DNA of 42,048 nt from Cellulomonas sp. 73-145 (GTDB lineage Bacteria > Actinomycetota > Actinomycetes > Actinomycetales > Cellulomonadaceae): positions 1 through 42,048 of the forward strand of contig MKTI01000012.1 of NCBI GenBank assembly GCA_001898185.1, in the 5' to 3' direction. Both the position numbers and the translations under genes were made by a program. Below, piece by piece: positions 1 through 8,182 of the stretch (the first letter of the stretch is position 1; every line of letters starts with the position of its first letter). The notes beneath the pieces were generated by a model. That model made no database searches. It was not told where the DNA came from and saw only the letters and a program-made list of their open reading frames with translations.

Positions 1-1
1 C

Positions 2-322
2 CGTCGGGTGGAGGCGATCCAGGCGGACACGGCGGGGGCGGTGACCTCGATCGGGCAGATCGGCTCGATCGTGGCGGAGATCAACGACCACCAGATGACG
101 ATCGCCTCGGCCGTGGAGGAGCAGACCGCCACGACCAACGAGATGTCCCGCGGGGTGACCGAGGCCGCGACCGGGTCGGGGGAGATCGCGCAGAACATCA
201 CCGCGGTCGCCTCCGCGGCGTCCACGTCCTCCCAGGTGCTGGGGCAGATGGGCGACTCCGTCGCCGAGCTGGCCCGCCTCTCGGCCGACCTACGCACCCG
301 CGTCGCCGCGTTCACCGTCTGA
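2..322 (+). CDS. Methyl-accepting chemotaxis protein, C-terminal fragment
   Basis: This is the 3' end of a chemoreceptor gene whose start lies before the window; the open frame runs in from base 2 without a stop. The visible part is a long Ala/Ser/Thr/Glu-rich helix with heptad character. It contains an EEQTATTNEM segment typical of the methylation helix of MCP signalling domains (the CheR/CheB substrate region). It ends soon after the helix with AAFTV, and no CheR-tethering pentapeptide is seen. The sensor domain, any membrane segments and the hairpin tip are outside the window. The location directly before cheB and cheR fits the assignment. Ligand unknown. Confidence 0.9.
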   Translation, partial: RRVEAIQADTAGAVTSIGQIGSIVAEINDHQMTIASAVEEQTATTNEMSRGVTEAATGSGEIAQNITAVASAASTSSQVLGQMGDSVAELARLSADLRTRVAAFTV

Positions 323-331
323 CCCCGATCC

Positions 332-373
332 GTCCGCACCGGCCTGCCGCCCCCACACCGGGCCGGTGCGGAC
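332..373 (+). terminator. Perfect 13-bp hairpin between the MCP gene and cheB
   Basis: GTCCGCACCGGCC at 332-344 is exactly complementary to 361-373, leaving a 16-base loop. There is no T-run after it. It lies 10 bases after the receptor stop and 50 bases before cheB, so it may terminate or attenuate transcription, or stabilise the receptor mRNA end. Function is inferred. Confidence 0.55.
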
Positions 374-422
374 CCGGCACCCCCTGTCCACCCGTCCCGA
401 CCCCCACAGCCCGGAGGCCTCG

Positions 423-1673
423 ATGACCGCGATCCGCGTCCTCGTCGTCGACGACTCCGTCGTCGTGCGACGGCTCGTCACCGACGCCCTCGCCGCCGAC
501 CCGCGGGTCGAGGTGGTCGGCACGGCGTCGGACGGCCGCCGGGCCCTGGCCCGCGTCGAGCAGCTGAAGCCCGACGTGGTGACCATGGACGTCGAGATGC
601 CGGACATGAACGGCATCGAGGCGGTCCGCGCCCTGCGCACGTCCGGCTCCCGCGTGCCGATCATCATGTTCTCCACGCTGACCGAGCGCGGGGCGGCTGC
701 CACGCTGGACGCCCTGGTGGCGGGCGCCAGCGACTACGTGACCAAGCCGTCGAACATGGGCTCGGTCCAGGAGTCCATCGCCCGGGTCGCCGAGGAGCTG
801 ATCCCCAAGATCCTGGTGCTGGCCGGCGGTCCCGGAGCGGCCGGCCGCGGTCACCTCGGTGCCCGTCCTGCTGCCGGCGGGCCCGGTGGCGCCGGCCTGC
901 GGACGCCCGGCGGGTACGCCCCGACCGCGGCGCCGGGCGGCCAGGCCCTCGGTGGGTTCGCGTCCCGCGCCGCCGGCTTCGGGCTCGCGCGGACTGCGCC
1001 CGCGGGTGGGGTGCCGGCCCGCGCCGCGAGCCCGGCGCCGCCCGCCCCGCACCCGGTGCGGATGGTGGTGGTCGGCTCGTCGACCGGCGGTCCGCAGGCA
1101 CTGTCCACCCTGGTCACGGCGCTGACCGCGCCGCCGCGCGTGCCGGTGGTGGTGGTCCAGCACATGCCGCCGGTGTTCACGCACCAGCTCGCGGCCAGGC
1201 TCGACCGGCTCGGCCCTGCCCGCGTCAGCGAGGCGGTGGACGGCGAGGAGCTGCGGCCCGGCCACGTGTACATCGCCCCCGGCGGCGAGCACCTGCTGGT
1301 GCGCAACGTGCGCGGCACGCTGCGCGCCGTGCTGGACCAGGGCCCACCGGTGAACTTCTGCAAGCCGTCGGTCGACGTGATGTTCGACTCCGCCGTGGAG
1401 GCCGTCGGCGGTGACCTGGTGTGCGCGGTGCTCACCGGCATGGGCTCGGACGGCCGCAACGGCGCCGGCAAGATCGTCGCCGCCGGCGGCACGGTGCTCG
1501 CCCAGGACGAGGCGACCAGCGTCGTCTGGGGCATGCCCGGCGCCGTCACCACGTCCGGCTTCGCGCACCGCGTCCTGCCGCTCGACGACGTCCCAGGCGC
1601 CATCGAGGCCGCCGTCGCCGCCGCCGTCGGCGCCCCTCAACCCGCCGCACACCTCACGGGAGGGGTCCGATGA
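423..1673 (+). CDS. cheB: Chemotaxis protein-glutamate methylesterase CheB
   Basis: CheB removes methyl groups from (and deamidates) chemoreceptor glutamates during adaptation, and is switched on by phosphorylation from CheA. The 416-residue product has an N-terminal receiver domain (acidic pair D10/D11, likely phospho-acceptor D56 in TMDVEMPDMNG, lysine in the TKPS motif). A Gly/Ala/Pro-rich linker of about 80 residues follows, then the methylesterase domain. The expected catalytic triad is visible: S220 in GSSTGGP, H247 in QHMPP and D343 in GMGSDG. ATG 423 is chosen because it begins the receiver domain directly and has GGAGG just upstream; an in-frame start at 366 would add 19 unrelated residues. 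The stop overlaps the cheR start (ATGA). The long linker is longer than in enteric CheB. Confidence 0.96.
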   Translation: MTAIRVLVVDDSVVVRRLVTDALAADPRVEVVGTASDGRRALARVEQLKPDVVTMDVEMPDMNGIEAVRALRTSGSRVPIIMFSTLTERGAAATLDALVAGASDYVTKPSNMGSVQESIARVAEELIPKILVLAGGPGAAGRGHLGARPAAGGPGGAGLRTPGGYAPTAAPGGQALGGFASRAAGFGLARTAPAGGVPARAASPAPPAPHPVRMVVVGSSTGGPQALSTLVTALTAPPRVPVVVVQHMPPVFTHQLAARLDRLGPARVSEAVDGEELRPGHVYIAPGGEHLLVRNVRGTLRAVLDQGPPVNFCKPSVDVMFDSAVEAVGGDLVCAVLTGMGSDGRNGAGKIVAAGGTVLAQDEATSVVWGMPGAVTTSGFAHRVLPLDDVPGAIEAAVAAAVGAPQPAAHLTGGVR

Positions 1674-2605
1674 CGCTCGCCGCAGACACGTTCGCCTACG
1701 TCGCCGACCTGGTGCGGCAGCGCAGCGCCATCAGCCTCGAACCGGGCAAGGAGTACCTGGTCGAGAGCCGTCTGGCGCCCCTCGCCCGCGAGCGCGGGAT
1801 GGACGTCGACGCCTACGTCCGCGCGCTGCGCGCCCAGCCCCGCGAGACGGAGCTGATGGGCGTGGTCGAGGCGCTGACCACCAACGAGACGTCGTGGTTC
1901 CGCGACCAGACGCCGTTCATGGCGCTGTCCCAGCACGTCGTCCCCGCGCTGCGCGCGCACCTGGGCCGGCTGGACAGCCTGCGGGTGTGGTCCGCGGCGT
2001 GCTCCACCGGGCAGGAGCCGTACTCCATCGCCATGGTGCTGGAGGGCACGCTGGACGCGGGCACCGCCCTGTCGATCACCGCCACCGACCTGTCGGAGCA
2101 GGTGCTCGCGCGCGCCCGGGCCGGCACGTACACCCAGCTGGAGATCAACCGCGGCCTGCCGGCGCCCATGCTGGTGCGCCACTTCCAGCGGGCCGGAGCG
2201 CACTGGCAGGTGTCCGACCCGCTGCGCAAGGTGGTCACCTTCCGCCGTCACAACCTGCTGGACCCGGCACCCGCGGGCGGCCCGTTCGACGTCGTGTTCC
2301 TGCGCAACGTCCTCATCTACTTCGACCTGGCCGTCAAGCGCGCCGTCCTCGACCGGGTGCTCCGCGCCATGCGGCCCGGCGGGTACCTGGTGCTCGGCGC
2401 CGCCGAGACCACCCTCGGCGTGCACGACGGGTTCGAGCGGGTCGAGGCCGGTCGTGCCTGCCTGCACCGCGCCATCGGTCGTCCGCTCACCGCCACCCTC
2501 CCCACCGAGACCGCCCGGCGGCTCGCCGGCACCATCCCGCACCCGCTCAGCGCGGCGGACCGCACTCGCGCCGCCGTCCCGACGTTCAGAGGAGTCGCAC
2601 CGTGA
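1670..2605 (+). CDS. cheR: Chemoreceptor glutamate methyltransferase CheR
   Basis: CheR methylates receptor glutamates using S-adenosylmethionine and so opposes CheB. The 311-residue product is a typical length: a small helical N-terminal domain (about 1-80, with an EPGKEYLVESRL segment typical of CheR), then a Rossmann-type methyltransferase domain. Conserved features include TNETSWFRD, the AdoMet loop WSAACSTGQEPYSIAM and FLRNVLIYF. The ATG at 1670 overlaps the cheB stop by 4 bases, implying translational coupling. The C-terminal 40 residues are Pro/Ala/Arg-rich and poorly conserved in character. No TPR extension is present, so it looks like the simple housekeeping form. Confidence 0.95.
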   Translation: MTLAADTFAYVADLVRQRSAISLEPGKEYLVESRLAPLARERGMDVDAYVRALRAQPRETELMGVVEALTTNETSWFRDQTPFMALSQHVVPALRAHLGRLDSLRVWSAACSTGQEPYSIAMVLEGTLDAGTALSITATDLSEQVLARARAGTYTQLEINRGLPAPMLVRHFQRAGAHWQVSDPLRKVVTFRRHNLLDPAPAGGPFDVVFLRNVLIYFDLAVKRAVLDRVLRAMRPGGYLVLGAAETTLGVHDGFERVEAGRACLHRAIGRPLTATLPTETARRLAGTIPHPLSAADRTRAAVPTFRGVAP

Positions 2606-2997
2606 GAGCCCTGGTCATCGACGACTCGCGCACCATGCGGCGCATCGTCCGAGCCACGCTGGCGGCGTTCGGGTACGAGGTGCACGAGGCCGAGCACGGC
2701 CAGGCCGCGCTCGACCTGCTCGAGGGCGGCCTCGAGGTGGACCTCGCCTGCGTCGACTGGAACATGCCCGTGCTGGACGGGCTGCAGTTCGTCACGCGCG
2801 TGCGGGCCAACCCGCTGTGGCGGGCCGTCACGCTGGTGATGGTCACCACCGAGTCGGAGCACTCGCAGATCGTCCGGGCGCTGGCCGCCGGCGCCCACGA
2901 GTACGTGATCAAGCCCTTCACCGCGGACGCGCTGCGGGAGAAGCTCGAGCTGCTCGGCCTGGTGCCGGAGCCCGTCGCCGCCGGAGGTGTGGCATGA
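2602..2997 (+). CDS. CheY-type single-domain response regulator (first copy)
   Basis: A stand-alone receiver domain of 131 residues starting at GTG 2602, which overlaps the cheR stop (GTGA). It has the acidic pair in VIDDSRTMRR, a phospho-acceptor Asp in CVDWNMPVLDG, the switch Thr in MVTTE and the conserved Lys in VIKPFT. No DNA-binding or enzymatic output domain follows, so it probably acts by binding the flagellar switch or as a phosphate sink. Its C-terminus has a short Pro/Ala/Gly tail not found in the second copy at 3470. It overlaps the next gene by 4 bases, and that gene encodes a likely CheY-P phosphatase. Which of the two copies is the motor-binding CheY cannot be decided from sequence alone. 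Confidence 0.92.
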   Translation: MRALVIDDSRTMRRIVRATLAAFGYEVHEAEHGQAALDLLEGGLEVDLACVDWNMPVLDGLQFVTRVRANPLWRAVTLVMVTTESEHSQIVRALAAGAHEYVIKPFTADALREKLELLGLVPEPVAAGGVA

Positions 2998-3473
2998 GCC
3001 CGATCGCGCACGAGGAGGTCCAGGCGATCGCCCAGGAGGTGTTCGCCGCGATGATCGACGGCGAGCCGGAGTCCCTGGTGCCGTGGCCGGACGCCGGCAC
3101 CGGGTCCGACGCGGTCGTCGCCTGGGTGGACGTGCACGGGCCCTGGCTCGGCCGCGCGTCGCTCGAGACGAGCACGCCGGCGGCCCACGAGCTGGCCCGC
3201 GCGCTGCTGTCGATGGAGGCGGACGAGACGGTGCCCCGCGAGGACGTGGTGGACGCGCTCGGCGAGCTCGCCAACGTCGTCGGCGGCAACGTCAAGGCCC
3301 TGCTGCCGGAGCACGGCACGTTGGGCCTGCCCAACGTGGCGGACCGGCTGCCGGACGGGCACCTGGCCGCCGCGGTCCAGCGGGTACCGCTCGCCTGGCG
3401 GGGTCACCCGTTCGTCGTCACTGTGTGGGAGGTGGCCGAGCCGACGGTCTCGGTGCGAGAGGGGGAGCGATGA
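2994..3473 (+). CDS. cheX: CheX-like CheY-P phosphatase
   Basis: A 159-residue protein of the CheC/CheX/FliY fold. The phosphatase signature D-x3-E-x2-N is visible as D87, E91 and N94 in DALGELANVVGGN. The Asn/Glu pair of this family positions water to hydrolyse the aspartyl phosphate of CheY. A single such motif and the length fit CheX rather than two-motif CheC, although CheX usually acts as a dimer. It starts with ATG 2994 overlapping the upstream regulator stop and ends in an ATGA overlap with the next regulator. The context (regulator, phosphatase, regulator, related protein) supports a signal-termination role. Actinobacterial motility operons often lack CheZ, so a CheX role would be needed for fast response decay. 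Confidence 0.8.
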   Translation: MSPIAHEEVQAIAQEVFAAMIDGEPESLVPWPDAGTGSDAVVAWVDVHGPWLGRASLETSTPAAHELARALLSMEADETVPREDVVDALGELANVVGGNVKALLPEHGTLGLPNVADRLPDGHLAAAVQRVPLAWRGHPFVVTVWEVAEPTVSVREGER

Positions 3474-3832
3474 TCAGGGTGCTGGTGGCCGACGACAGCC
3501 GTGTGATGCGGCAGATCGTCATCCGTACGCTGCGCCAGGCCGGTTACGACTGGGAGGTCCGCGAGGCGGCGGACGGTGCGCAGGCGCTGGAGGAGATCCG
3601 TGCGGACGAGCCCGACGTGGTGCTGTCCGACTGGAACATGCCCGAGATGACGGGGATCGAGCTGCTGCGGCGGCTGCGGCAGGAGGGGTTCGGCACGCCG
3701 TTCGGGTTCGTCACCTCCGAGGGCTCGCCGGAGATGCGCGAGAAGGCCGAGGCGGCCGGCGCGCTGTTCCTCATCGCCAAGCCGTTCACCCCGGAGTCCT
3801 TCCGCGAGGTCATCGACCCGGTGCTGGCATGA
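3470..3832 (+). CDS. cheY: CheY-type response regulator (second copy)
   Basis: A compact 120-residue receiver domain, closer to the usual CheY length than the copy at 2602. It has ADDSRVMRQ (acidic pair), phospho-acceptor Asp in LSDWNMPEMTG, a Thr/Ser pair in FVTSE as the switch position and Lys in IAKPFTPE. The ATG at 3470 overlaps the CheX stop. The product is cytosolic and would be phosphorylated by CheA, whose gene is not in the window. The GFVTSEGSPEMREKAEAAGA stretch is characteristic of chemotaxis CheY rather than of DNA-binding regulators. Confidence 0.93.
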   Translation: MIRVLVADDSRVMRQIVIRTLRQAGYDWEVREAADGAQALEEIRADEPDVVLSDWNMPEMTGIELLRRLRQEGFGTPFGFVTSEGSPEMREKAEAAGALFLIAKPFTPESFREVIDPVLA

Positions 3833-4317
3833 GCGAGACCGTGCTGCCGTCCGCGCAGGAGTTCCGGGAGCTGGTCGAGGGGCTGCTGGGCCGCGACGTC
3901 CAGGTGCTGACCGGTGGCCGGATCATCGACCCGGCCGAGCCCGGCGGTGCCATGGTCGGCGCGTACGTCGACCGGCTGCTGCGCCTGCGCGCGCTGGTGG
4001 TGCTCGACCTGGCGTTCGCCGCCCGCTGCGGTGCCGCGATCGGCCTGGTGCCCAACCGCATCTCGGAGGGCGACGTCGACGCGCAGGAGCTGTCGGACAC
4101 CCTGGCTGAGAACGCCGCCGAGGTGCTCAACGTGACCGCGTCGCTGTTCAACACGGGGGACGGACCGCACCTGCGCCTGGACGGCGTGGCCGAGCCGGGT
4201 CAGCCGCTGCCGCACGACCTGGCGCGGTGGGTCAAGGCCTACGTGCCCCGCCTCGACCTGACGGTGGACATCGCCGGCTACGGCGAGGGTGCGGTCTCCA
4301 TCCTGCTGATCCCCTGA
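3829..4317 (+). CDS. CheX/CheC-related protein, last gene of the chemotaxis operon
   Basis: A 162-residue cytosolic protein of uncertain identity. It overlaps the second cheY by 4 bases. Its middle part contains a helix with E98-x2-N101 (AAEVLNVT), which resembles the E-x2-N core of CheC/CheX phosphatases. The usual preceding Asp/Ser is Glu here, so activity is doubtful. The ends are beta-rich (VQVLTGGRII; DLTVDIAGYGEGAVSILLIP), as in that fold. A degenerate phosphatase or a structural partner of the upstream pair is possible. The position, coupled overlap and fold hints are direct; the function is inferred. A rho-independent-like hairpin follows 2 bases after the stop, so this closes the operon. 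Confidence 0.7.
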   Translation: MSETVLPSAQEFRELVEGLLGRDVQVLTGGRIIDPAEPGGAMVGAYVDRLLRLRALVVLDLAFAARCGAAIGLVPNRISEGDVDAQELSDTLAENAAEVLNVTASLFNTGDGPHLRLDGVAEPGQPLPHDLARWVKAYVPRLDLTVDIAGYGEGAVSILLIP

Positions 4318-4319
4318 CG

Positions 4320-4354
4320 GGTCCCGGGCGCGGCCGCCGTCCGGGCCCGGGACC
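4320..4354. terminator. Hairpin between converging operons
   Basis: GGTCCCGGGC at 4320-4329 pairs perfectly with 4345-4354 (10 bp, 15-base loop). It sits in the 43-base gap between the end of the chemotaxis operon (4317) and the end of the minus-strand transporter gene (4361). A bidirectional terminator is the likely role; no T-run is present. Confidence 0.6.
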
Positions 4355-4360
4355 TGCGGG

Positions 4361-5578
4361 TCAGACGGAGTGCAGGGCGTCCCGCAGCCGTACGCGGGCG
4401 CCCATCCGCACCACCGCGTTGGAGTAGATGCGCCCGGCGCCCCACACCAGCACGGGGATCAGGGCCGTCGAGATCGCCAGCGACACCAGCACCTCCCAGG
4501 TCGGTGCGGTGCCCATGGCGACCCGGATCGGCATGACGATCGGCGAGGCGAACGGGACGAAGCTCAGCCAGACGATGACCGGGCTGGTCGGGTCCTGCAC
4601 GCCGAGCGTGATGCCCAGCATGTAGGGCACCACCATCAGCATCACCACGGGCGCCGTCACGGAGCCGACGTCCTCCTGCCGGGACACCAGCGCGGCCAGC
4701 GCGGCGAGCACCACCGCGTACCCGGCGAACCCGACGACGAACCACACCAGCGCCCACGCCGCGGTGGCACCGAGGCCGATCTTGCTGGGGTCCACCAGGC
4801 CGGTCGCCGTCGCCGTGCCGGCCGCACCCGCGACCAGGACGACCACCTGGATCAGGCCGATCACGCCGATGCCGATCACCTTGCCGGCCATCAGCTGCCA
4901 CGGCCGGATCGCGGCGAGCAGCAGCTCGACGACGCGGCTCGACTTCTCCTCCACCACGCCCTGCGCCACCAGCTGGGCGCCCGTCTGCAGCGCGATGAAC
5001 AGCAGGATCCCGGCGAGCGAGCCGGCGATGATCTGCGCGGCGTCCCGCTCCGGTGTCGGCTGCAGGGCCTGCACGTCGAGCGTGGCTCCCGCCACCTGCT
5101 TCGCCACCGCGGCCGGGTCGCCGCCCAGCTGGGTGATCGCCGCGCTCAGCGCGGCCTGCCGGCGCACCTCGGTCAGCAGCGCCGTGAGCGAGGGGTCCAG
5201 GCGCGTCTTGACCACCACGGCGAACTGCGCGGGCGTCCCGGTCAGGGCGAGTGCCGCCGTGCCGTCCTGGACCTTGGCGCGCGCCGCTGCGTCGTCCGCC
5301 ACGGGCACCGCGCTCAGGTGCTGGCCGCTCGCCGTGCCGGCCGCCTCGAGCGCCGGGCCCAGGGCTGCGGTGCCCGGCACCAGCGCGATCTGCTTGGTGG
5401 AGGGGGAGGCGGTCGCCAGGTGCAGGGCGACGCCGCCGCCGACGACGAGCAGCAGCAGCAGCCCCGTGATCAGGCGGAACGACTTCGACCGCAGCCGGGT
5501 GGTGATCTCCCGGCCGGCCACCAGGCGGATGGTCGCACCGGCGCCCAGCCGGTCCGGGGTCGTCACCGTGCCGCTCAT
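4361..5578 (-). CDS. ABC-2 type transporter permease (NatB-like)
   Basis: A 405-residue membrane protein. One transmembrane helix follows a cytoplasmic N-terminus (about residues 35-55, LITGLLLLLVVGGGVAL). Next come an extracytoplasmic domain of about 170 residues and a C-terminal cluster of about five helices beginning near IIAGSLAGILLFIALQTGAQL. This is the topology of NatB/ABC-2 exporter permeases. The motif VVEEKSSRVVELLLAA is typical of that family and contacts the ATPase. The ATG at 5578 overlaps the stop of the upstream ATPase gene by 4 bases, so the two form one exporter. The substrate cannot be told; family members export sodium, drugs or peptides. The reading frame stays open upstream of 5578 but there it only shadows the ATPase. 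Confidence 0.9.
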   Translation of the reverse strand: MSGTVTTPDRLGAGATIRLVAGREITTRLRSKSFRLITGLLLLLVVGGGVALHLATASPSTKQIALVPGTAALGPALEAAGTASGQHLSAVPVADDAAARAKVQDGTAALALTGTPAQFAVVVKTRLDPSLTALLTEVRRQAALSAAITQLGGDPAAVAKQVAGATLDVQALQPTPERDAAQIIAGSLAGILLFIALQTGAQLVAQGVVEEKSSRVVELLLAAIRPWQLMAGKVIGIGVIGLIQVVVLVAGAAGTATATGLVDPSKIGLGATAAWALVWFVVGFAGYAVVLAALAALVSRQEDVGSVTAPVVMLMVVPYMLGITLGVQDPTSPVIVWLSFVPFASPIVMPIRVAMGTAPTWEVLVSLAISTALIPVLVWGAGRIYSNAVVRMGARVRLRDALHSV

Positions 5579-6492
5579 GCCGCCACCTCCGTCGGGACGC
5601 TCACCACGTCGCGGTACAGCTCCACCAGCGAGGGCCGCACGGGCCCGAACTCCCGGACGGCGCCGGCCGCCAGCGCGGCCTGCAGCAGGGGCTGCTCCGC
5701 ACCGGCCGCGGTCGAGTCGAGCTCGACGACCGTCCGCGTGCCGTCCGCCTGCACCACGTGCACGCCGGGCACGCCGTCCACCCACGCGCCGCCACCGGGC
5801 GGCCCGTCCACCAGCCACCGCGGGCGCTCGTAGGCGCGCAGCTGCTCGATGCTGCCGACGGCCACCATCGCCCCGTCCTTGACGATCCCGACGCTGTCGC
5901 ACAGCCGCTCGACCAGGTCCAGCTGGTGCGAGGAGAACAGCACCGGCACCCCGGCCCGGGAGCGCTCCCGCAGCACACCGCTCATCACGTCGACCGCCAC
6001 CGGGTCCAGCCCGGAGAACGGCTCGTCGAGCACCAGCACGTCCGGCGTGTGCAGCAGCGCCGCGGCCAGCTGCACGCGCTGCTGGTTGCCGAGCGACAGC
6101 TTCTGCACCTCGTCGTCCCGCCGTGCGCTGACGCCGAGGATCTCCATCCACTCGCCGGCCGCCGCCCGCGCCGCGGGCTGGTCCAGCCCGTGCAGCCGCG
6201 CCAGGTACTCCAGCTGCTCGCCGACGCGCATCCGCGGGTACAGGCCACGCTCCTCCGGCATGTACCCGATCCGCCGGCGCGCGGCCAGGTCGAGCGGCCG
6301 CCCGTCCCAGCGCACCTGCCCGCCGTCCGACGCGAGCACCCCCATCACGATGCGCATCGCGGTGGTCTTGCCGGCTCCGTTCGAGCCGACGAAGCCGAGG
6401 ATCTCCCCGGCGTGCGCCGTGAGGCTCAGCTCGCGCAGCGCGCGCAGCTCCCCGTAGGACTTGTCGAGTCGGTCCAGCTCGAGATCGGGCAT
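5575..6492 (-). CDS. ABC-2 type transporter ATP-binding protein (NatA-like)
   Basis: This 305-residue cytosolic ATPase would power the permease encoded just downstream. Visible motifs are Walker A GSNGAGKTT, signature LSLGNQQRVQLA (a variant of LSGGQ, as in many NatA-type proteins), Walker B VLVLDEP, and the H-loop in LFSSHQLDLVE. The C-terminal 80 residues form the extra domain found in DrrA/NatA exporters. ATG 6492 is preferred over in-frame upstream starts because the domain begins at once (MPDLELDRLDKSYG) and AGGGGAG lies about 7 bases upstream. The 107-base gap to the next upstream gene (6600) probably holds the promoter. Confidence 0.93.
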   Translation of the reverse strand: MPDLELDRLDKSYGELRALRELSLTAHAGEILGFVGSNGAGKTTAMRIVMGVLASDGGQVRWDGRPLDLAARRRIGYMPEERGLYPRMRVGEQLEYLARLHGLDQPAARAAAGEWMEILGVSARRDDEVQKLSLGNQQRVQLAAALLHTPDVLVLDEPFSGLDPVAVDVMSGVLRERSRAGVPVLFSSHQLDLVERLCDSVGIVKDGAMVAVGSIEQLRAYERPRWLVDGPPGGGAWVDGVPGVHVVQADGTRTVVELDSTAAGAEQPLLQAALAAGAVREFGPVRPSLVELYRDVVSVPTEVAA

Positions 6493-6599
6493 GCGCGTGC
6501 TCCCCTGACGGACGGCGGTGTGCTCATCCGACCACGCGGAACGCCCTGTGACCAGGCCTTTCAGCCCATCGGCGTCCGCTCCGCGCCGACGTGCACAGC

Positions 6600-7520
6600 T
6601 CAGTCGGCCAACGAGTCGAGCAGCCTCTGCACGCGCCGTCCTGCGCGGATCCACCGGGTCGAACGTGCCGGGGTGAGCTTCGCGGCTGGCAGCGCGTGCT
6701 GCAGCTGCGCGCGTTCGGCGGGTGTCAGCGAGACCGTCATCGAATCGCTGGAGGGCTCGAGCACCGCGAGCGGATCACGTCCGGCGCCACGAATCTCGAC
6801 GCGCACCGCCCAGGGTGCGTCCAGCACGAGCCGTGCCCAGCTCACTTCGTCCTCGCGGGGGATGGGCTGCCCGTCAGCCACCGCCAGCACGGTCGCTCCT
6901 TCAAGGGTCGCGAGCACCGCATGGCAGACCTCCGGCCGGTGCACCGAGCCGCCCGAGACGGACAAGCGGTACCGCTCACGGCCGACAGAGGTCTGCGCCG
7001 GGACGATCCTCCAGCCCAGCCACGCAGCGGCGCGACCTTCCACGTGAACTCTCCGCGGCCTGCCCTCCAGACGGAGCAGCAGCTCGCGGACCACCGCCTT
7101 GGTCTGCTCGGTCCGCGGCACGACGACGATGTCCTGCCCGGCCTCGACGCGCAGCTCCAAGGGCGAGTACGGCACGAACTCGCACGCGACGGCCGTGATG
7201 GCGTCCAGAGGCAACCGGGTGACGCGCGAGCCGAGCCGGCGGACCAGTGCCTCGTCCTCGAGGGACAGCGACTCCTCCGGGTTGCTCGCCCAACCCAGCG
7301 CGGCTCCGACCACCACCGACACGGGCGTCACCACCCACCGGACCGCCCCCGGCACGGCGAGCCACGAGCTCGCGCCGAGAAGCGCGCTCCACCACAGTGC
7401 GCCGACCGGCGCCGACCATCTGCCTGCGATCAGCGCGCGCGGGACCGCGCCCGGTGCGACGCCGTTCTCCGACGCGCCTGGACCTGGAACCGCAGGTGAT
7501 CCGATCCCATCGGGGTTCAC
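6600..7520 (-). CDS. Hypothetical membrane protein
   Basis: I do not recognise a family for this 306-residue protein. The N-terminal 40 residues are Pro/Gly/Ala-rich. They are followed by two hydrophobic segments (about 40-60, ALWWSALLGASSWLAV, and 62-82, WVVTPVSVVVGAALGW), then a soluble region of some 220 residues. The soluble part alternates beta-strand-like stretches, for example ELRVEAGQDIVVVPRTEQTK, and ends in a basic tail (STRWIRAGRRVQRLL). The arrangement resembles a membrane-anchored PH-like or regulatory domain, but that is only a guess. Its start overlaps the upstream gene stop by 4 bases (7517-7520), so the two are co-transcribed. GC and codon use match the neighbours. Confidence 0.75.
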   Translation of the reverse strand: MNPDGIGSPAVPGPGASENGVAPGAVPRALIAGRWSAPVGALWWSALLGASSWLAVPGAVRWVVTPVSVVVGAALGWASNPEESLSLEDEALVRRLGSRVTRLPLDAITAVACEFVPYSPLELRVEAGQDIVVVPRTEQTKAVVRELLLRLEGRPRRVHVEGRAAAWLGWRIVPAQTSVGRERYRLSVSGGSVHRPEVCHAVLATLEGATVLAVADGQPIPREDEVSWARLVLDAPWAVRVEIRGAGRDPLAVLEPSSDSMTVSLTPAERAQLQHALPAAKLTPARSTRWIRAGRRVQRLLDSLAD

Positions 7521-8122
7521 GCGTGCCGCCCTGCGGAGCGCCTCGGCAGGCGGAACGGCGGCCAGACGGAACCGAGGCCTCGGCTACGCGTCCGGTGGAG
7601 GAGTGCCCCGGCGAACGCGAGCAGGTAGAGCGCAGCCGCACCGCCAAGCCCGGCCATCCAGGCCCACGTATCGTCGTGCACGGCCGCGTACACCGTCGTC
7701 GGGTTCGAGCGGAGGAAACGGACCGGGACGGTTCCGCCGGTCCGCTGCGGGGACGGCGAGTCCAGCGTCACGGTCTCGGCGTGCACGCTGCCGTCAGTGC
7801 TCTCGAACCTGCCCTCCCACGCACAACCCGTGCCACCTCCTCGCCCGCAGGAGAGGGCGACCTGGGCGGTGAACGTGCCGGTGACACCGCCGCCGTGCGC
7901 CGCGGACCATGCATCGGGTAGGCCGACGGCGGCCAGGGTCATCAGGAGCACCGTCACCAGGGCGAGACCCCAGCCACGCCAGCCGAGCAGTGCCGCCACG
8001 CACTGCTCCTCCAGCTGACGGAAGCCCGACGCGCTGCTGTCGCTGCCGTGCGCCGCAGAGGTCGAGCCACTCCGGGCCGCAGCCCGCGGACCGACCCCTG
8101 GGTCGCCTGGAATGTCGCTCAC
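7517..8122 (-). CDS. Hypothetical membrane protein with an exported loop
   Basis: A 201-residue protein of unknown function. A Ser/Ala-rich cytoplasmic start is followed by one transmembrane helix (about 51-68, LALVTVLLMTLAAVGLP), an extracytoplasmic loop of about 80 residues and a second helix (about 155-172, MAGLGGAAALYLLAFAG). A basic tail rich in Arg closes the protein. The loop contains two cysteines (LSCGRG and GCAWEG) that could form a disulphide, and a GTFTAQ...CAWEGRFESTDG pattern seen in some small actinobacterial membrane proteins. ATG 8122 is the first plausible start. It is translationally coupled to the gene ending at 6600. The pair sits between a transporter and the trehalose genes without an obvious functional link. 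Confidence 0.72.
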   Translation of the reverse strand: MSDIPGDPGVGPRAAARSGSTSAAHGSDSSASGFRQLEEQCVAALLGWRGWGLALVTVLLMTLAAVGLPDAWSAAHGGGVTGTFTAQVALSCGRGGGTGCAWEGRFESTDGSVHAETVTLDSPSPQRTGGTVPVRFLRSNPTTVYAAVHDDTWAWMAGLGGAAALYLLAFAGALLHRTRSRGLGSVWPPFRLPRRSAGRHA

Positions 8123-8182
8123 GAGCCCATGGTGGCCGTCGGCGCTCCCGCGGGAAGCCGTCTCCCGGGCGACTTCTGCGGT

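Noticed and set aside
312..1652. Long minus-strand open frames opposite cheB and cheR
   Set aside because: They are rich in His/Arg/Gly/Ala, have no domains and mirror strongly supported genes; long antisense frames are expected at this GC content.
4370..5833. Long plus-strand frame opposite the ABC exporter
   Set aside because: Composition dominated by His/Arg/Gln/Asp, no recognisable motif, and the minus strand has complete transporter motifs.
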